Assembly (NCBI RefSeq): GCF_030269765.1
Contig: NZ_BSTX01000001.1
Coordinates: 2,473,571-2,537,570, forward strand
Source: Actinorhabdospora filicis
GTDB taxonomy: Bacteria > Actinomycetota > Actinomycetes > Mycobacteriales > Micromonosporaceae
Length of the DNA: 64,000 bases
Reading direction: 5' to 3'
Shown here: in pieces, positions 9,365 through 17,658 of the stretch
How positions within the stretch are numbered: position 1 is the first letter of the stretch
Layout of the letters: each line of letters opens with the position of its first letter
Program-made: the position numbers and the translations under genes
Notes under the pieces: model-generated
Databases searched by the model: none
What the model saw: only the letters and a program-made list of their open reading frames with translations
Told to the model about the DNA's origin: nothing

Positions 9365-10003
9365 CTATTCACGGTGAGCGTCCGGATCCTCGGACGGCTC
9401 GTGGACGGATGGAGCCTGCGGCTCCGGTGGGACGAACCCGCCGACGGTGGTGACCGACGGCGGTCTGCCGGACTGCTCGGAGGCGATCAGCTCATTGAGC
9501 CAGCGCACCTCCCGCTCGCAGGCGTCGAGTCCGTGACGTTGCAGTTCGAGGGAGTACGCGTCGAGGCGCTCCACCGAGCGGGTGAGCGTCTCGCGCAGCC
9601 CTTCGCGCCGCTCCTCGATGCGGCGGCGGCGGCCTTCCAGGATCCGCAGCCGCTGCGCCTGGTCCAGGCGCGAGAAGAACGCGAAGTGCACCCCGAATCC
9701 GGAATCCTCGTACGTCTCCGGCCCCGCCTGGGCGAGCAGATCGGCGAACCGTTCCTTGCCCTCGGCGGTGAGCTTGTACACGATGCGTCCCCGCTTGCCG
9801 GTCAGTGGCGGTACCGGCTCGTTGGGGTCGCCCGCGTCTTCGGCGATGTACCCGGAGTCCTTGAGGCGCTTCAGCGTCGGATAGAGCGAGCCGTAGCTGA
9901 AGGCGGCACGAAACGCGCCCAGCAGCTGGGTGAGCCGTTTGCGCAGCTCGTACCCGTGCATGGACGTCTCGTGCAGCAGACCGAGCACGGCCAGCTCCAG
10001 CAA
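9365..10003 (-). CDS. PadR-family transcriptional regulator
   Basis: About 212 residues. The N-terminal winged helix ([22 protein letters not shown], then [18 protein letters not shown] and [15 protein letters not shown]) is the PadR DNA-binding domain. A long C-terminal helical, Arg/Glu-rich dimerisation region follows (about residues 115-185), so this is the PadR-s2 type. The family start [10 protein letters not shown] corresponds to TTG at 10003, with GGAGAGG just upstream; a GTG at 10018 is an alternative. It lies 19 bases upstream of ino1 on the same strand and divergent from the DUF5318-PBP genes. A perfect inverted repeat in the divergent gap (10079-10099) is its likely operator, so it probably controls itself and perhaps ino1. 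Confidence 0.88.
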   Translation of the reverse strand: MLELAVLGLLHETSMHGYELRKRLTQLLGAFRAAFSYGSLYPTLKRLKDSGYIAEDAGDPNEPVPPLTGKRGRIVYKLTAEGKERFADLLAQAGPETYEDSGFGVHFAFFSRLDQAQRLRILEGRRRRIEERREGLRETLTRSVERLDAYSLELQRHGLDACEREVRWLNELIASEQSGRPPSVTTVGGFVPPEPQAPSVHEPSEDPDAHRE

Positions 10004-10078
10004 AGCGCCTCTCCTCACCTCACGTGTCGATACGCCCGCCGCCCACCGGCTCGATAGAGTGAGCCGATATGGCCGACG

Positions 10079-10099
10079 GATGTATCGGTCTGATACATC
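10079..10099. promoter_or_regulatory. Inverted repeat, likely PadR operator
   Basis: GATGTATC and GATACATC form perfect 8-base arms with a 5-base spacer (GGTCT). It contains the ATGT...ACAT half-sites that PadR proteins usually recognise. It lies between padR (start 10003, minus) and the DUF5318 gene (start 10216, plus), so one protein could control both. CGATA words nearby (10028, 10052, 10065) could be weaker half-sites. Confidence 0.6.
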
Positions 10100-10215
10100 G
10101 CACCCTAGACCACCTCGGCCGAACCGGCAAGAGACTGCGGCATGTTCCACACCAATCCGGACGAGGCGGTCATCCGGGCGTGCTCCGGTGGCCCGTTACG
10201 CGTACGCTCTTTGCC

Positions 10216-10617
10216 GTGCAATCTCGGCGTCAGGTGGTGGACTACTCGCTTCAACGGCGAGCCCTTCTGCGTGACGTCTACTCAGGACGGAAGGGCGTCG
10301 CCGAGGTGTGCGACGCTTCTCCATATCTGCTGAACGCGGCCCGTTTCCACGGTGAGCGCACCGATCGGCGCTGCCCGATCTGCCGCCGCGACAACGTGTG
10401 GACCGTGCACTACATATTCGGCGACGAACTCAAAGCGTCCGCCGGGCAGGCCCGCAGCCTGCGTGAACTGGCTCTCATCGCCAACACCCACCACGAGGTG
10501 GACGTGTACGCGGTGGAGGTTTGCCGAGGCTGTGGCTGGAATCACCTGGTGTTCCGTTTCCTGCTCGGCCGAGACCATCCGGTGGCTTCGCGACCGAACC
10601 AGCTCGAAGAGGTGTGA
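10216..10617 (+). CDS. DUF5318 family protein
   Basis: 133-residue conserved actinobacterial protein of unknown function. It has a CPICRRD and a CRGCGWNH pair, together a likely four-cysteine zinc ribbon, and the family landmarks VVDYSLQRRALLRDVYSG, EVCDASPYLLNAARFHGE and HYIFGDELK. The GTG at 10216 is taken as start because conservation begins at VVDYSL a few codons later; no clear ribosome site is visible, so GTG at 10231 or 10234 is possible. It sits 6 bases upstream of a bifunctional penicillin-binding protein, the same order as Rv0049-ponA1 in M. tuberculosis, which suggests a link to envelope synthesis. Confidence 0.82.
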   Translation: MQSRRQVVDYSLQRRALLRDVYSGRKGVAEVCDASPYLLNAARFHGERTDRRCPICRRDNVWTVHYIFGDELKASAGQARSLRELALIANTHHEVDVYAVEVCRGCGWNHLVFRFLLGRDHPVASRPNQLEEV

Positions 10618-10623
10618 CCTGCC

Positions 10624-13254
10624 ATGGCCGACCACTCCGATCGCGGGAGCGCCCGCGTACCCGGTGGGAACTACTACGACCCGCACGCGCAGGACGCGTC
10701 CGGGCCGGGCTCCGCCTGGGGCACCGGATACGACGGTGAGCCCCCGACCGGCCGGGCGAGCGTGCCCGGCGCGTCGGCGCCTACGCCGGACGACTACAAC
10801 TACGAGCCGCCGACCGTCACCGGCCGCGCGAGCGTGGGCAAGCACGAGGCCAAGGGCCGCGCGTCGGTGACCGGGCCCCGCGCCAAGCCGACCGACGCCG
10901 AGCTGGCCGAGCGCAAGAAGCGGCTGAAGAAGAAACGCCGGATCAGGCGCTGGGCCATTTTCGGCTGTGTCGTGCTCATGATGGCCGGCGCGGCCGTTTT
11001 CGGCATTTCGTACTTCTGGGCGGACGTGCCGCTTCCGGACAAACTCGAACTCACCGCCGCCAACAGCATCAAGTTCGCCAACGGCAAGGACGACATGGCC
11101 GGTCTCGGCCACGAGTTCCGCGTCAACGTCCCCTTCGCCGAGATCCCGCAGTCGGTCAAGGACGCGGTGATCGCCGCCGAGGACCAGAGCTTCAAGACCA
11201 ACTCCGGCGTCGACTTCAAGGGCGTCGTGCGCGCCTTCTGGAACAACGTCACCGGCGGCGAGCAGCAGGGCGCCTCGACGATCACCCAGCAGTACGCCGG
11301 CATCGCGGCCAACTTCCGCGACGAGGGCACCTACGGCCGCAAGGCGCGTGAGGCCGTCATGGCGATGAAGCTCGACGACGAGTACACCAAGGACGAGATC
11401 CTCGGCTTCTACCTCGACGTCGTCTACATGGGACGGTCGGCCTACGGCGTCGGCGCGGCCTCGCAGGCGTTCTTCCAGACCGACGTGCGCAAGCTGGACT
11501 ACGACCAGGCGGCGTTCCTGGCGGGGCAGATCAAGTCCCCGGACGGCTTCTACGACCCGGCGCACCCTTCGGACACCGGTACCGAACAGGACGTGTGGGA
11601 CCGCTACCACTACGTCCTGGACCAGATGAAGAAGATGGGCACGATCCCGCAGGACAAGTACGACGCGGCGTACAACACGCTGCCGGAGACGGCCAAGTCG
11701 ACGGCGAACCCGGCCAACTTCGGCGAGGACGCCACCACCGGCTTCATCTCGCACCGCAAGGTGGAGGGCGAACTGTTCGACCGCTACGGCATCACCAAGG
11801 AGATGCTGTACGGCAACGCCGAGTTCGACGAGAACGGCAAGGTCACCAAGCGCAACGACATCGCCAACGCCGGTGGCTACACGATCGTGACCACCATCGA
11901 CAAGGAGATGCAGGAGTACGCCGTCAAGGCCGCCACGAAGAAGGGCGAGGTCATGAACGACGAGCCCAAGAACCTGGCGGCGGCGCTCGTGGCGGTCGAC
12001 CCGAAGACCGGCGAGGTCAAGGCGTACTACGGCGGCGACGACGGTTCCGGCATCGACAAGGCCGGTTACGAGCCGGAACGCAGCTACCAGCACCCGATGG
12101 GCTCGTCCTTCAAGATCTTCACGCTGACCACCGCGGTCATGAACGGCGTCTCGGTGGAATCCCGCTGGGACGGCTCCTCGCCGCGCGAGTTCCCGGGCCG
12201 CAGCAAGAACGACCCGGCCGGCCCGGTCCGCAACTCCGGTGAGGGCCGCGGCGCGCAGTGCCCGCACTGCACGCTGGAGCAGGAGGTCATCCAGTCGCTG
12301 AACACGCCGATGTACGCCATCGCGGAGAAGTACGGATCAGAGGCGATCATCAAGCAGGCGGCGCTCATGGGCGTCACCGGCATGGTCAGCAACGTCGACG
12401 GTAAGTGGCACTCCTTCGCCGGCATGGACCTCAACGACTCCCGGCAGTTCTGGGACCGCGAGGTCTCCTTCGGCCAGTACGGCTCGACCGTTCAGGACCT
12501 GGCCGCCGGCGCGGCGACCCTGGCCAACAACGGCGAGCACGTCGAGACGCACTTCGTCGCCAAGGTCTTGAAGAACGGCGAGGAGGTCAAGGAAACCCGC
12601 GAGCTGAAGAAGGTCCAGGCGGTCGACCCGAGCGCCGCCGCCGACGTCACCTCGGTGCTCGCCAAGATCTTCCCCGCGCAGGCCGTCGGCCCGCTGAGCC
12701 GTCCCGCCGCCAGCAAGACCGGCACGTGGGAGCGCGACTGCAACAACAACATCCCCGGCTGCGTCGACGGGCAGAACTCGAACACCTCCTACGTCGGCTA
12801 CGTCCCGCAGCTGTCGACGGCCGTGTGGGTCGGTGACGAGAAGGACCCGAACGGGAAGGCGACCGACAAGTGGGGTTCGCCGCTCTACGGCGCCTCGACC
12901 GCCGGCGCGGTGTGGAAGAACTTCATGGAGAAGGCCCTCAAGGGCACCAAGGTGGAGAACTTCCCGCCCAAGGTCGGCGTCGGCGACGTCAACGCCGGTG
13001 ACGCCAAGCAGGAGCCGGAGAAGGACAAGGACTGCGAGGACCCGATCCTGGCGGCGATCAACCCCAAGTGCAAGGACCACGGCCGCGGGCACGATGAGCC
13101 GGGCGGCAACGACGACACCACCGACCCGGGCAACGACGACGACAACGGGCACCCGAACCTGGCTCCGGTCGACGACCGGGGTGTCGGCAGCTTCACCGCA
13201 ACCTTCCGCTACGACGCGATCTACCAGCGCGAATACGCGCTGAGCGACAACTGA
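10624..13254 (+). CDS. Bifunctional penicillin-binding protein (class A, PBP1), first of a tandem pair
   Basis: 876-residue class A PBP that polymerises and cross-links peptidoglycan at the outer face of the membrane. Order: a 110-residue cytoplasmic tail, disordered then strongly basic just before the membrane; one membrane span at about 111-132; a GT51 glycosyltransferase domain with catalytic Glu186 (AAEDQSF) and QGASTITQQ (215-223); a transpeptidase domain with SxxK at Ser494-Lys497, SLN at 558-560 and KTG at 698-700; and an acidic Asp/Gly-rich tail. The tail inside the cell repeats GRASV three times (43-47, 67-71, 78-82). Starts 6 bases after DUF5318, so it is cotranscribed with it. A hairpin terminator follows. 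Confidence 0.94.
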   Translation: MADHSDRGSARVPGGNYYDPHAQDASGPGSAWGTGYDGEPPTGRASVPGASAPTPDDYNYEPPTVTGRASVGKHEAKGRASVTGPRAKPTDAELAERKKRLKKKRRIRRWAIFGCVVLMMAGAAVFGISYFWADVPLPDKLELTAANSIKFANGKDDMAGLGHEFRVNVPFAEIPQSVKDAVIAAEDQSFKTNSGVDFKGVVRAFWNNVTGGEQQGASTITQQYAGIAANFRDEGTYGRKAREAVMAMKLDDEYTKDEILGFYLDVVYMGRSAYGVGAASQAFFQTDVRKLDYDQAAFLAGQIKSPDGFYDPAHPSDTGTEQDVWDRYHYVLDQMKKMGTIPQDKYDAAYNTLPETAKSTANPANFGEDATTGFISHRKVEGELFDRYGITKEMLYGNAEFDENGKVTKRNDIANAGGYTIVTTIDKEMQEYAVKAATKKGEVMNDEPKNLAAALVAVDPKTGEVKAYYGGDDGSGIDKAGYEPERSYQHPMGSSFKIFTLTTAVMNGVSVESRWDGSSPREFPGRSKNDPAGPVRNSGEGRGAQCPHCTLEQEVIQSLNTPMYAIAEKYGSEAIIKQAALMGVTGMVSNVDGKWHSFAGMDLNDSRQFWDREVSFGQYGSTVQDLAAGAATLANNGEHVETHFVAKVLKNGEEVKETRELKKVQAVDPSAAADVTSVLAKIFPAQAVGPLSRPAASKTGTWERDCNNNIPGCVDGQNSNTSYVGYVPQLSTAVWVGDEKDPNGKATDKWGSPLYGASTAGAVWKNFMEKALKGTKVENFPPKVGVGDVNAGDAKQEPEKDKDCEDPILAAINPKCKDHGRGHDEPGGNDDTTDPGNDDDNGHPNLAPVDDRGVGSFTATFRYDAIYQREYALSDN

Positions 13255-13260
13255 TTCACC

Positions 13261-13297
13261 CGAACCCGCCGCTGAACACCGTTCGGCGGCGGGTTCG
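13261..13297 (+). terminator. Hairpin terminator after the first PBP gene
   Basis: Arms CGAACCCGCCGC (13261-13272) and GCGGCGGGTTCG (13286-13297) are perfect complements, followed by TGTTAT. It begins 6 bases after the PBP stop. It implies that the second PBP gene has at least partly separate transcription. Confidence 0.8.
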
Positions 13298-13387
13298 TGT
13301 TATGCCGGAACTGATACCTTCACCCCCCAGGTACCACCGATCCCCTCAAGCGAGGACCTCCGAGCCAGACCGAAAGGGCGGACCCGG

Positions 13388-16174
13388 ATGGGCAGGCACG
13401 ACCAAGAGCCCCCCCGCGGATACGGCGACTACGGCGACTACCGCGGACGCGACGATCGCGACCACGACCGTGGCCACGGCGACCACCGCGACCGGCGCGA
13501 CCACGGCGGTCACGCCGACCGGTCCTACGGAAGCGACGCCGGCGCCGACTACTACGGGCGGCGCGGCGACTACCGCGACGACCGGCGGCAGGCCGACCGC
13601 GACTCCTACGGCGCCCGGTCCACCGGCTACGACCGGTCCTCCGACTACGACCGCTCCCCGGGCTACGAGCGCTCCTCCGGGTACGAGCGGTCCTCCCGCG
13701 ACTCGCGCGGCCACGAGGACCCGTACGGCGACTATGACTACCCCTCGGCGCGCTCCACCTCGTCGTCCGGGCGGGCCTCGGTCGGGTCGGCCTCGGTCGG
13801 GTCCGCGGCGGTGGGCTCGGCCAAGGCGAAGGCCTCGGTGTCCGTCGAGGACGTGCAGGCCGATCGCATGTCGAAGATGGAGGCCGCCTACGAGAAGCAC
13901 GGCGGCAGCCGGCGCAAGGGCGGCCGCCGCCGTCCCGGTGGCGAGGACCTCGACGAGGACGCCCGCAAGGCCCTCAAGAAGAAGCGCAAACGCAAGCGCA
14001 TCCTCATCGCGCTGGGCTGCGTCGTCCTGATGCTGACCGGCGTCGGCATCGTCGGCACCACCATGCTCTTCGAGAACGTGCCGCTGCCCGACGACATCGC
14101 CATGGCCGAGTCCAACGCGGTCATGTTCTCCGACGGCAAGACCGAGATGGCCCGCATCGGCAGCGCCTACCGGGAGAAGGTCGACATCAAGACCCTCCCC
14201 GAGTACGTCAAGTTCGCCATCATCGCCGCCGAGGACCAGACCTTCTACGAGAACGACGGCGTCGACTTCAAGGGCGTCCTGCGCGCCGCCTGGAACAACA
14301 TCACCGGCGGCGACACCCAGGGCGCGTCCACGATCACCCAGCAGTACGCCGGCATCGCCGCCCAGTTCCGCGACGAGAGCACCTACGGCCGCAAGATCCA
14401 AGAGGCCGTCATGGCGATGAAGCTGGACGACGAGTACGAGAAGGACGACATCCTCGGGTTCTACATGAACCTGGTGCCCTTCGGGCGCACCGCCGAGGGC
14501 ATCGGCGCCGCCGCCAAGGCCTACTTCGGGGTGACCGCCGCCGAGCTCACCGTCCCCCAGGCCGCCCTGCTGGCCGGGCAGATCAAGTCCCCCGACGGCA
14601 GCTTCGACCCGCGCGACCCCAAGGAGGTCGGCAACAACGACGCCGTCCTCGGGCGCTGGAACTACGTCCTGGACTCGATGGTGAAGATCGGCAAGCTCCC
14701 GGCCGAGGAGCGCGCCACCTACACCGAGCCGCCCACGACGCTGGAGAACACCTCCAACCCCGCCAACGTCGGTCTGGACAAGGACACCGGCTTCGTCTCC
14801 CACGGCGTGGTGCTGGAGGAGCTGGAGAAGAACTACGGCATCAATCAGAACGAGCTGGAGGCCAAGGGCGGGTACACGATCGTCACCTCGATCAACCCGA
14901 AGCTCCAGGAGGCCGCGCGCAAGGCCGCCTCCACCGACGGGAAGGTCCTCAAGAGCCAGCCCGACAACCTGCGCGCCGCACTGGTCGCCGTCGACCCCAC
15001 CAACGGCGAGATCGTGGCGTACTACGGCGGCTCCGACAACGGCTCCGACCTCAACCGCGCCGGGTACAAGAACCCGCACCCGCCGGGCTCGTCGTTCAAG
15101 GTGTTCACCATGCTGACCGCCCTCAGCGGCACCGACAAGCAGGGCGCGGCGTCCATCGAGTCGCTGTGGGACGCGTCCTCGCCGAAGAAGTTCGACGGCC
15201 GCACCACGCCGGTCAGCAACTCCGAGAACGACAATTCTTGCGGCAAGGACTGCAAGATGATCAACGCGATCCGCAAGTCGCTGAACACCCCGACCTACTC
15301 GATGACCAAGACCTTCGGCGCCGAGAACGTCGTGGACACCGCGCGCAAGATGGGCATCACCCAGATGGTCGGCGGCGAGGAGGCGCCCTGCAACTCCAAG
15401 CAGGTCGACCTCGAAAAGACGCCCAAGGAGCAGTACCACGAGTGCTTCGACAACGAGGTCGGCTTCGGGCAGTACGCGGTCAGCGTCCAGGACATGGCCG
15501 CCGCCTTCGCCACCCTGGCCAACAAGGGTGAGCGCATCCCCGCCCACGTCATCCGCGAGGTCCGCCGCAACGGCGAGGTCATCAAGCCGACCGCCGACTT
15601 CAGCCCCCAGCAGGCGGTGTCGGTGCCGGTCGCGCAGGACGCCTCGCACATCCTGAAGACCATCCACCCCAACAACGGCGGCAACACCCTCCCCAACGGC
15701 GGCGAATACGCCGGCAAGACCGGCACGTGGGAGAAGTTCTGCGACGGCTGCAACGAGAACTCGCAGAACTGGTACGCGGCCTTCGTCCCGCAGCTGGCCG
15801 CCGCCTCCTGGCTGGGTGACAAGGAGAAGGAGAACGGCTCCCTCAAGGACAAGAACGGGAGCCCGACCTTCGGTTCGCAGATCTCCGGCGACGTGTGGCT
15901 GACCTTCATGAAGGAGGCCATCGAGATCCTCGACCTCAAGGCCACCCAGTTCGACCCGCCGGCCAACACCGGCAGCGCGACCAACGGCGACCACGCGTCC
16001 CCGCTCAAGCCGAGCAACTCGCCGTCCTCGCCGCCCGACCCGGGCAACTCGCCCTCGCAGGGACCGCAGTCGCCCTCCCCGGGCGGATCCCCGCAGAGCC
16101 CCAACCCGGACTGCCCGGTGTGGAACCCGAACTGCAAGGACGACAACCGCGTGCCCAACCCGGGCGGCGGCTGA
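13388..16174 (+). CDS. Bifunctional penicillin-binding protein (class A), second of a tandem pair
   Basis: 928-residue paralogue of the preceding gene. The cytoplasmic tail is about 200 residues. Its first 110 residues are extremely rich in Asp, Arg, Tyr, Gly and Ser, then come one GRASV motif (128-132) and a Lys/Arg cluster. The membrane span is at about 205-227. GT51 domain: Glu282 in AAEDQTF and QGASTITQQ. Transpeptidase: Ser568-Lys571, SLN at 631-633, KTG at 777-779. The last 60 residues are Pro/Ser-rich, probably wall-spanning. All catalytic residues are intact, so both copies look functional. The GT51 blocks of the two copies are nearly identical over long runs, which fits gene duplication. 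Confidence 0.94.
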   Translation: MGRHDQEPPRGYGDYGDYRGRDDRDHDRGHGDHRDRRDHGGHADRSYGSDAGADYYGRRGDYRDDRRQADRDSYGARSTGYDRSSDYDRSPGYERSSGYERSSRDSRGHEDPYGDYDYPSARSTSSSGRASVGSASVGSAAVGSAKAKASVSVEDVQADRMSKMEAAYEKHGGSRRKGGRRRPGGEDLDEDARKALKKKRKRKRILIALGCVVLMLTGVGIVGTTMLFENVPLPDDIAMAESNAVMFSDGKTEMARIGSAYREKVDIKTLPEYVKFAIIAAEDQTFYENDGVDFKGVLRAAWNNITGGDTQGASTITQQYAGIAAQFRDESTYGRKIQEAVMAMKLDDEYEKDDILGFYMNLVPFGRTAEGIGAAAKAYFGVTAAELTVPQAALLAGQIKSPDGSFDPRDPKEVGNNDAVLGRWNYVLDSMVKIGKLPAEERATYTEPPTTLENTSNPANVGLDKDTGFVSHGVVLEELEKNYGINQNELEAKGGYTIVTSINPKLQEAARKAASTDGKVLKSQPDNLRAALVAVDPTNGEIVAYYGGSDNGSDLNRAGYKNPHPPGSSFKVFTMLTALSGTDKQGAASIESLWDASSPKKFDGRTTPVSNSENDNSCGKDCKMINAIRKSLNTPTYSMTKTFGAENVVDTARKMGITQMVGGEEAPCNSKQVDLEKTPKEQYHECFDNEVGFGQYAVSVQDMAAAFATLANKGERIPAHVIREVRRNGEVIKPTADFSPQQAVSVPVAQDASHILKTIHPNNGGNTLPNGGEYAGKTGTWEKFCDGCNENSQNWYAAFVPQLAAASWLGDKEKENGSLKDKNGSPTFGSQISGDVWLTFMKEAIEILDLKATQFDPPANTGSATNGDHASPLKPSNSPSSPPDPGNSPSQGPQSPSPGGSPQSPNPDCPVWNPNCKDDNRVPNPGGG

Positions 16175-16188
16175 GCGCCGAACACGCG

Positions 16189-16223
16189 AAGGGCCCCGGG
16201 AGCGAGTCGCTCCCGGGGCCCTT
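16189..16223 (+). terminator. Hairpin terminator after the second PBP gene
   Basis: A 16-base-pair stem (left arm AAGGGCCCCGGGAGCG, 16189-16204; right arm 16208-16223) with a 3-base AGT loop, followed by TCGG. It lies 15 bases beyond the PBP stop and separates it from the GT87-like gene. Confidence 0.85.
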
Positions 16224-16299
16224 TCGGCGTCCCGGCCCACCGGCGACTGTGTCCATGCAAGGCCCGGGCGTCGCGGCTTCGCATGGCAAGATGCCAGAC

Positions 16300-17658
16300 A
16301 TGACCCAGCAGGCCGTCCCCTCGCACGACGACCCCGCCGTCCGCTCGCTCTCCGAGGCCGTCGGCGGCCCGGCCGGCGAGCACGCCGTCGAGCCGCCGCG
16401 GCGGAGCTTCTGGACGCCGGTGCGCGTCGTGCTCCTGGTGGCGGTGGCGGTGTTCGGGCTGTCGTTCCTGCAGAAGGCGCCCTGCCGGGACGGCGCCTGG
16501 GAGAACAACTCCCAGTACAAGCAGTTCTGCTACTCCGACATCATCGCCCTGTACTACAACGAGAACCTCGCCAACGGCGCGATCCCCTACCGCGACCACC
16601 CGGTGGAGTACCCGGTGCTCACCGGCGCGTTCATGGGCGTCCTGGGCATCCCCGTCTACGAGCTGGGCAAGGACCGGGCCGACTTCGACGAGGCGCGCGT
16701 CTTCTTCGACCTGAACGCGGTGGTGCTGTCCGTCCTGGGCATCGGCGCCGTCGCCGCGCTCATGGCCCTGCGGCGCTCGCGGCCCTGGGACGCGATGATG
16801 CTGGCCGCCGCGCCCGCGATCGTGTGGACCGCCACGGTCAACTGGGACCTGCTGGCGGTGTCGCTGTCGGTGTTCTTCCTGCTCGCCTTCGGCCGCCGGG
16901 CCTTCATCTGGGCGGGCATATTCCTGGGGCTGGCGGTCGCGGCGAAGTTCTATCCACTGCTGTTCGCCGGGCCGATGCTGCTGTTGTGTCTGAGAACCCG
17001 CAAATGGGCCGACACGATGCTGACGCTCGGCACGGCCCTGCTGACCTGGGTCCTGGTCAACGCGCCGGTGGCGTTGCTGTGGCCGGACTCGTGGCTGCGG
17101 TTCTTCCGGCTCAACTCCGAGCGCGGCGTCGACTGGGGGACGCTCTGGTACGTCCTGCGGTTCTTCGTGCCCGAGGGCGGCGGCGAGGTCCTGAACGACC
17201 CGACCTGGCTGAACGCCCTGTACCTCGGGCTGTTCCTGGTCTGCTGCGTGGCGATCGCCTACATCACCCTGACCGCGCCGCGGCGCCCGCGGCTGGCGCA
17301 GCTGCTGTTCCTGGTGCTGGCGGCGTTCCTGCTGACCGGGAAGGTCTGGTCGCAGCAGTACGTGCTGTGGCTGCTGCCGCTGGTGGTGCTGGCGCGTCCG
17401 AAGTGGACGGCGTTCCTGGCCTGGCAGGCCGCCGAGCTGATGTACTTCCTGTGCTTCTACGGCGAGCTGATCAACGCCGGTGGCGGCTTCGCGTTCCCCG
17501 AGTGGGTCTTCGTGGTCGCCTCGATCGCCCGGATCGTGACCGTGGTGGTGCTGTGCGGGCAGGTCCTGCGGGAGCTGTACCGACCGGAGCTGGACCCGGT
17601 GCGCGCCTTCGCCGACGAGGTGAGCGAAGACGCGCCGTACCGGGTCGCTACAGCTTGA
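16300..17658 (+). CDS. GT87/DUF2029-type polytopic membrane protein (putative mannosyltransferase)
   Basis: About 452 residues. After a 40-residue cytoplasmic tail come many hydrophobic spans (about ten), beginning VRVVLLVAVAVFGLSFLQ. The first outer loop carries YYNENLANGAIPYRDHPVEYP, the D-H-P-V-E-Y-P region conserved in GT87 proteins, which use polyprenyl-phosphate mannose to build phosphatidylinositol mannosides or lipoglycans. It corresponds in position to Rv0051, directly after ponA1 in M. tuberculosis. The start is either ATG at 16300 or 16291; neither has a good ribosome site. Its last 11 bases overlap the 3' end of the convergent gene at 17648. The enzymatic role is inferred, not shown. 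Confidence 0.78.
   Translation: MTQQAVPSHDDPAVRSLSEAVGGPAGEHAVEPPRRSFWTPVRVVLLVAVAVFGLSFLQKAPCRDGAWENNSQYKQFCYSDIIALYYNENLANGAIPYRDHPVEYPVLTGAFMGVLGIPVYELGKDRADFDEARVFFDLNAVVLSVLGIGAVAALMALRRSRPWDAMMLAAAPAIVWTATVNWDLLAVSLSVFFLLAFGRRAFIWAGIFLGLAVAAKFYPLLFAGPMLLLCLRTRKWADTMLTLGTALLTWVLVNAPVALLWPDSWLRFFRLNSERGVDWGTLWYVLRFFVPEGGGEVLNDPTWLNALYLGLFLVCCVAIAYITLTAPRRPRLAQLLFLVLAAFLLTGKVWSQQYVLWLLPLVVLARPKWTAFLAWQAAELMYFLCFYGELINAGGGFAFPEWVFVVASIARIVTVVVLCGQVLRELYRPELDPVRAFADEVSEDAPYRVATA

Noticed and set aside
10282..12267. 661-codon open frame antisense to the first PBP gene
   Set aside because: Same cause; no recognisable protein features, and it spans the DUF5318-PBP junction.
13346..16240. 964-codon open frame antisense to the second PBP gene
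   Set aside because: A shadow frame caused by high third-position GC; its translation is Val/Gly/Arg-rich without motifs, while the plus strand carries a complete PBP.
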